A DNA stretch of 9,149 nt from Gemmatimonadota bacterium (GTDB lineage Bacteria > Gemmatimonadota > Gemmatimonadetes > Gemmatimonadales > GWC2-71-9), in assembly GCA_003222235.1 (NCBI GenBank), contig QHVD01000111.1, positions 1 through 9,149 on the forward strand. The letters are read 5' to 3'. The notes under the pieces were generated by a model. That model worked only from the letters and a program-made list of their open reading frames with translations. It had not been told where the DNA came from and did not search any database. Made by a program: the position numbers and the translations under genes. This document shows, piece by piece, positions 6,388 to 9,149 of this stretch (position 1 is its first letter; each line of letters opens with the position of its first letter).

Positions 6388-7550
6388 AGCTCACCGCGCT
6401 CGCCGCCCACACTCCCGAGGCGGTGCGCGCGGCGCTCGCGGCCCGCGGCTGGGACACCCAGCCTGCCCGGTTCGCCGCGATCGGAGTCCAACCGCTCTTC
6501 ATCGTCTTCGAGGAGGTCGCTGAGGGCGAGCGCGAAGCGCTCGTCCGCTGGGGCGCGAAATCCGGCGCCGACGTGCTCACGGGTGAGGGCTGGGCCCTGG
6601 TGGGCGCGGGGGCGAGCCGGCTCGCACCGCTGGCGCGAGTCGACCGCGTGCCGCCGGGGCTGGAGCGGGTGGGCGAGGCGCTCGGCCCCTTGCTCGCGAC
6701 CCACGCCGAGCCGCCGCAAGCCTGGTCCATCGCCGACGGGACGATCGCGCTCGGCCACCCGGTAATCATCGGCATCATCAACGTCACCCCCGATTCGTTT
6801 TCCGACGGCGGCCGCTTTACGAGCCTGGATCGCGCCGTGGCCCAGGCCGAGCGGCTGATGGCGGACGGCTGTGAGTTGCTCGACGTCGGCGGCGAGTCCA
6901 CGCGACCGGGGGCCGTCCCGGTGCCGGCGGCGGAGGAGATCGGGCGCGTCGTGCCCGTGATCGAGCAGCTCGCGCGACGCGCGCTCGGCCCCGTGTCGGT
7001 CGACACGCGCAAGGCCGCAGTGGCCCGGGCTGCGATCGCCGCCGGGGCGGCGGCCGTGAACGACGTTTCGGCGTTCGGGTTCGATCCGGAGCTGGTGCGT
7101 GTCGCGGCGGAGGCGGGTGTGGGCGTCATCGTGATGCACGCGCGGGGAACCCCCGAAACCATGGACTCGCTCGCCACCTACGGGCATGTGGCTGCGGAGG
7201 TCGCGGCCGAGCTCGCCGGAGCGGCGCGCCGGGCGGAGCAGGGTGGGGTGGCGCGCGAGCGGATCGTGGTGGATCCCGGGTTCGGGTTTGCCAAGACGCC
7301 GGAACAAAATTTCCGGCTGCTCGACGAGCTGGCCACGGTCGTCGGGCTGGGATATCCGGTAGCGGTGGGGCCGTCGCGCAAGCGGTTCCTCGGCCACGCC
7401 ACGGGGCGGCCGGTGGACGACCGGGACCGGGCGACGGCCGTGGCGTGCGCGCTCGCGTGGGAGCGCGGGGCGCGCCTGTTCCGGGTGCATGATGCCGCCC
7501 TGACCAGCGAAGCGCTGCGCGTGGCGAGCGCGACTACGAGCTGCCCGTGA
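6384..7550 (+). CDS. folP: Dihydropteroate synthase with N-terminal extension
   Basis: The enzyme condenses p-aminobenzoate with dihydropterin pyrophosphate to dihydropteroate in folate synthesis and is the sulfonamide target. The TIM-barrel part holds INVTPDSFSDGG (132-143), LDVGGESTRPGA (166-177), SVDTRKA, VNDVSAF, VIVMHARG, DPGFGFAK (297-304), GPSRK (329-333) and the C-terminal RVHDA. Substrate loops look intact. The protein has 388 residues against the usual 270-290. The excess is an N-terminal region (about 1-120) that includes FIVFEEVAEGEREALVRWGA and resembles the accessory domain of some archaeal and anaerobe DHPS proteins in layout; that link is from memory. The GTG start at 6384 overlaps the ftsH stop as GTGA, and the stop overlaps cdaA in the same way, so coupling is likely. 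The ftsH-folP order is common in bacteria. Confidence 0.95.
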   Translation: MKLTALAAHTPEAVRAALAARGWDTQPARFAAIGVQPLFIVFEEVAEGEREALVRWGAKSGADVLTGEGWALVGAGASRLAPLARVDRVPPGLERVGEALGPLLATHAEPPQAWSIADGTIALGHPVIIGIINVTPDSFSDGGRFTSLDRAVAQAERLMADGCELLDVGGESTRPGAVPVPAAEEIGRVVPVIEQLARRALGPVSVDTRKAAVARAAIAAGAAAVNDVSAFGFDPELVRVAAEAGVGVIVMHARGTPETMDSLATYGHVAAEVAAELAGAARRAEQGGVARERIVVDPGFGFAKTPEQNFRLLDELATVVGLGYPVAVGPSRKRFLGHATGRPVDDRDRATAVACALAWERGARLFRVHDAALTSEALRVASATTSCP

Positions 7551-8347
7551 ACCTCGAAGCCTACCGGTTTCTCATCCCGCGGGTCTGGCCGGACGTGGTC
7601 GAGATCATTCTCGTCGCGTTCGTGATCTACCGATTCCTCTTGTTCCTGGTGGGGACGCGGGCGATGCAGATCGTCGTGGGGGTGATGATCCTCTCCGTCG
7701 CGTATTTCGCGGCGCTGCTGGCGAAGTTCCAGATGATCAGCTTCCTCTTGAGCGTCCTTTTCACCTACGGGGCCTTCGCGGCGGTGGTGGTGTTCCAGCC
7801 CGAGCTGCGCAATGCGCTGGCGCGACTCGGGCAGTCGCGCTTCATGCGCCGCTTCTCGCAAGGCGACCGCCAGTCCGTGGCCGAAGAGATCGCCGAGGCG
7901 CTGGATCGCCTCGGCCGGGCCGGTACGGGCGCCATCATCGCGGTCGAGGGAGACATCGGCATCGAGGAGTTCATCTCGTCCGGCGTGCCCGTGGAGGCGA
8001 AGGTCTCGGCCGACCTGCTGACGACGATCTTCACGCCGTACTCTCCGCTCCACGACGGCGCGGTCCTGGTGCGCGGCGACCGCATCATCGGCGCCGGGTG
8101 CGTGCTGCCGCTCACCCAGTTCAAAGTCGCCGACAAGTCGCTCGGCACTCGCCACCGAGCGGCGCTGGGCCTCTCCGAAGAGACCGACGCCACCGTGTTC
8201 GTCGTCTCCGAGGAGACGTCTACCATCTCGGTGGCGAGCCACGGCCTGCTGCACCGCCCCCTCACCCCGCAACAGGTGCGCGGCCTCCTCTCCGGGGCGA
8301 TCTCGCACCTCGAAGGCGGCGAACGAGTTACGGCTCCCGCCCGCTGA
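7547..8347 (+). CDS. cdaA: Diadenylate cyclase CdaA (DacA type), c-di-AMP synthase
   Basis: It joins two ATP into cyclic di-AMP, a messenger controlling potassium and osmolyte transport and cell-wall stability. Three N-terminal membrane helices are visible (about 17-35, 40-59 and 63-83), followed by the coiled linker FQPELRNALARLG and a cytosolic DAC (DisA_N) domain. That domain carries the catalytic DGA (170-172, in SPLHDGAVLV) and RHR (202-204, in GTRHRAALGLSEETDA), both intact, so activity is expected. The 266 residues fit the family (about 270). The GTG start at 7547 overlaps the folP stop as GTGA, with no Shine-Dalgarno sequence. CdaA is usually followed by its regulator CdaR (YbbR) and glmM; here yggS follows instead and no cdaR lies in the window. 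Confidence 0.96.
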   Translation: MNLEAYRFLIPRVWPDVVEIILVAFVIYRFLLFLVGTRAMQIVVGVMILSVAYFAALLAKFQMISFLLSVLFTYGAFAAVVVFQPELRNALARLGQSRFMRRFSQGDRQSVAEEIAEALDRLGRAGTGAIIAVEGDIGIEEFISSGVPVEAKVSADLLTTIFTPYSPLHDGAVLVRGDRIIGAGCVLPLTQFKVADKSLGTRHRAALGLSEETDATVFVVSEETSTISVASHGLLHRPLTPQQVRGLLSGAISHLEGGERVTAPAR

Positions 8348-8356
8348 CCCAGAGCA

Positions 8357-8387
8357 TTGTTTCGACCGGCGTGCCCGGGTAGTTTTG
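8357..8387 (+). promoter_or_regulatory. Possible internal promoter before yggS
   Basis: The 46 bases between cdaA and yggS form the only real gap in the operon. They contain TTGTTT (8357-8362), a 17-base spacer and TAGTTT (8380-8385). The match to sigma-70 elements is weak, three of six at each box. The second box also reads TAGTTTTG (8380-8387), which fits the TAnnTTTG form known from Bacteroidota. A start from here would fall at or just before the ATG at 8394. Chance is a real alternative. Confidence 0.22.
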
Positions 8388-8393
8388 ACGGTT

Positions 8394-9083
8394 ATGGATT
8401 TTGGGGCCCTGCCCGAGCGCCTCGCCCACGTACGGGTCGAGATCGCTCGGCGTCAGGCGGCCGCCGGGTGGTCGCACCCGGTGACGATCGTCGCCGTGAC
8501 CAAGGGCTTCGGACTGGAAGCCGTGGAGGCGGCGCTGGCGGCCGGGCTCACGGACCTGGGTGAGAATCGGGTGCAAGAGGCGGTGGCGAAGATCGACACG
8601 CCCGTCGGCCGCCGCGCGACCTGGCACCTGATCGGACACTTGCAGCGCAACAAGGCGAAGGATGTGCCCGGGCGATTCGGGCTGGTGCACTCGCTCGACT
8701 CGGCCGCGCTCGCGGAGGAACTGGACCGGCGGGCGGCGACGCACGGCGCGACTGTCAGGGCGCTGCTGCAGGTGAACGTGGCCGGCGAAACGCAAAAGAG
8801 CGGCTGCGCGCCGGCTGAGGCCGCCGGGCTGGCGAAGCGGGTGGCGGGGCTACCGCACCTCGCGCTCGAGGGGCTCATGACGATCGCGCCCCTCACCGAC
8901 GACGAGGCCGCGCAGCGGCGCACGTTCCGCGGGTTGCGCGAGCTGCGGGACGCCCTGAAGGAGGATGGCCTATGGCTGCCGACGTTGTCGATGGGGATGT
9001 CCGGGGACTACGGCGTGGCGATCGAGGAGGGGGCAACGGTGATCCGGGTGGGTACCGCACTCTTCGGGTCGAGGACGGCATGA
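8394..9083 (+). CDS. yggS: YggS/PLPBP family pyridoxal phosphate homeostasis protein
   Basis: This is a single-domain, alanine racemase-like barrel that carries PLP and keeps vitamin B6 and amino/keto-acid pools balanced; no catalytic reaction is established for the family. Visible signatures are IVAVTKGF with the PLP-binding Lys37, LGENRVQE (55-62), WHLIGHLQRNK (77-87), LLQVNVAGETQKSG, LEGLMTIAP, SMGMSGDY (199-206) and the phosphate-site end VIRVGTALFGSR. The 229 residues match the family. I chose the ATG at 8394; a TTG at 8385 would add three residues without a ribosome-binding site. It follows cdaA after 46 bases and overlaps the next gene as ATGA. In Gram-positive bacteria and cyanobacteria relatives often lie beside division genes such as sepF and divIVA, which fits the downstream neighbour. 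Confidence 0.95.
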   Translation: MDFGALPERLAHVRVEIARRQAAAGWSHPVTIVAVTKGFGLEAVEAALAAGLTDLGENRVQEAVAKIDTPVGRRATWHLIGHLQRNKAKDVPGRFGLVHSLDSAALAEELDRRAATHGATVRALLQVNVAGETQKSGCAPAEAAGLAKRVAGLPHLALEGLMTIAPLTDDEAAQRRTFRGLRELRDALKEDGLWLPTLSMGMSGDYGVAIEEGATVIRVGTALFGSRTA

Positions 9084-9149
9084 GCGAAGGCGCTTTCCAT
9101 CTCACGCCGCTCGACGTGCGCCGCCAGGAGTTCCGGCGCCGGCTGCGGG
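9080..9149 (+). CDS. DivIVA-domain protein, N-terminus only (cut by window edge)
   Basis: The first 23 codons of a gene are present, starting at an ATG that overlaps the yggS stop as ATGA. GAGG lies 5 bases upstream and serves as a ribosome-binding site. The peptide contains FHLTPLDVRRQEFRRRLR, which matches the conserved start of the DivIVA family (LTPLDIRNKEF..). DivIVA proteins bind curved membrane with this N-terminus, oligomerise by coiled coils, and recruit division, polar growth or wall enzymes. Function here cannot be settled from 23 residues, but the motif, start signal and coupling to yggS agree. Confidence 0.82.
   Translation, partial: MSEGAFHLTPLDVRRQEFRRRLR

Noticed and set aside
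5952..7490. A 512-codon minus-strand frame across the ftsH end and folP
   Set aside because: It crosses a real gene junction on the other strand and has low-complexity Arg/Pro/Ser composition, so it is an antisense shadow.
1..9149. tRNA or rRNA genes, CRISPR arrays, insertion sequences, attachment sites
   Set aside because: No repeat-spacer pattern, transposase motifs, long inverted repeats or RNA-gene signatures were seen by eye on either strand.

Overview
The window looks like chromosomal DNA from a GC-rich bacterium. Sampled lines run from about 58% GC in the 1.0-1.7 kb region to about 78% in the ATPase part of ftsH. A diadenylate cyclase gene, a DivIVA-type gene start and a core run tilS-hpt-ftsH-folP-cdaA-yggS-divIVA argue against a typical enteric or other gammaproteobacterium. 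Gemmatimonadota or a similarly GC-rich lineage is my best guess. This is inference from gene content and order; no marker in the window proves it.

Region 1 (1-1884) is a loose accessory-looking stretch. The 3' two thirds of an acyl-CoA synthetase gene (+) converges, with a 16-base gap, on a gene for a small exported or lipoprotein-like protein of unknown function (-). A 200-base gene-free stretch follows, holding a short direct repeat and a hairpin over the end of the next gene.

Region 2 (1885-2525) is a flavin reductase-domain gene (-) and a 44-base divergent promoter region that it shares with the following operon. The minus strand carries a perfect TATAAT. The plus strand carries a TATCAT placed so close to the tilS start codon that tilS may be leaderless.

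Region 3 (2526-9149 and beyond) is one co-directional housekeeping operon. tilS (tRNA-Ile lysidine synthetase), hpt (hypoxanthine phosphoribosyltransferase) and ftsH (membrane AAA+ protease) come first, followed by folP (dihydropteroate synthase with an extra N-terminal domain) and cdaA (c-di-AMP synthase). yggS (PLP homeostasis protein) is next, and the window ends in the first 23 codons of a DivIVA-domain gene. The genes are joined by overlaps or zero spacing (44 bases, 0, GTGA, GTGA, then 46 bases, then ATGA). Most of them lack a visible Shine-Dalgarno sequence, so translational coupling is likely. The products cover decoding fidelity, purine salvage, membrane protein quality control, folate synthesis, second-messenger signalling, cofactor balance and probably pole or septum growth.

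No mobile element, CRISPR array, tRNA or rRNA gene was seen. I do not see a clearly new system. The most worthwhile leads are the compact divergent and possibly leaderless tilS promoter, the uncharacterised exported protein, and the linkage of cdaA with yggS and divIVA without an adjacent cdaR.
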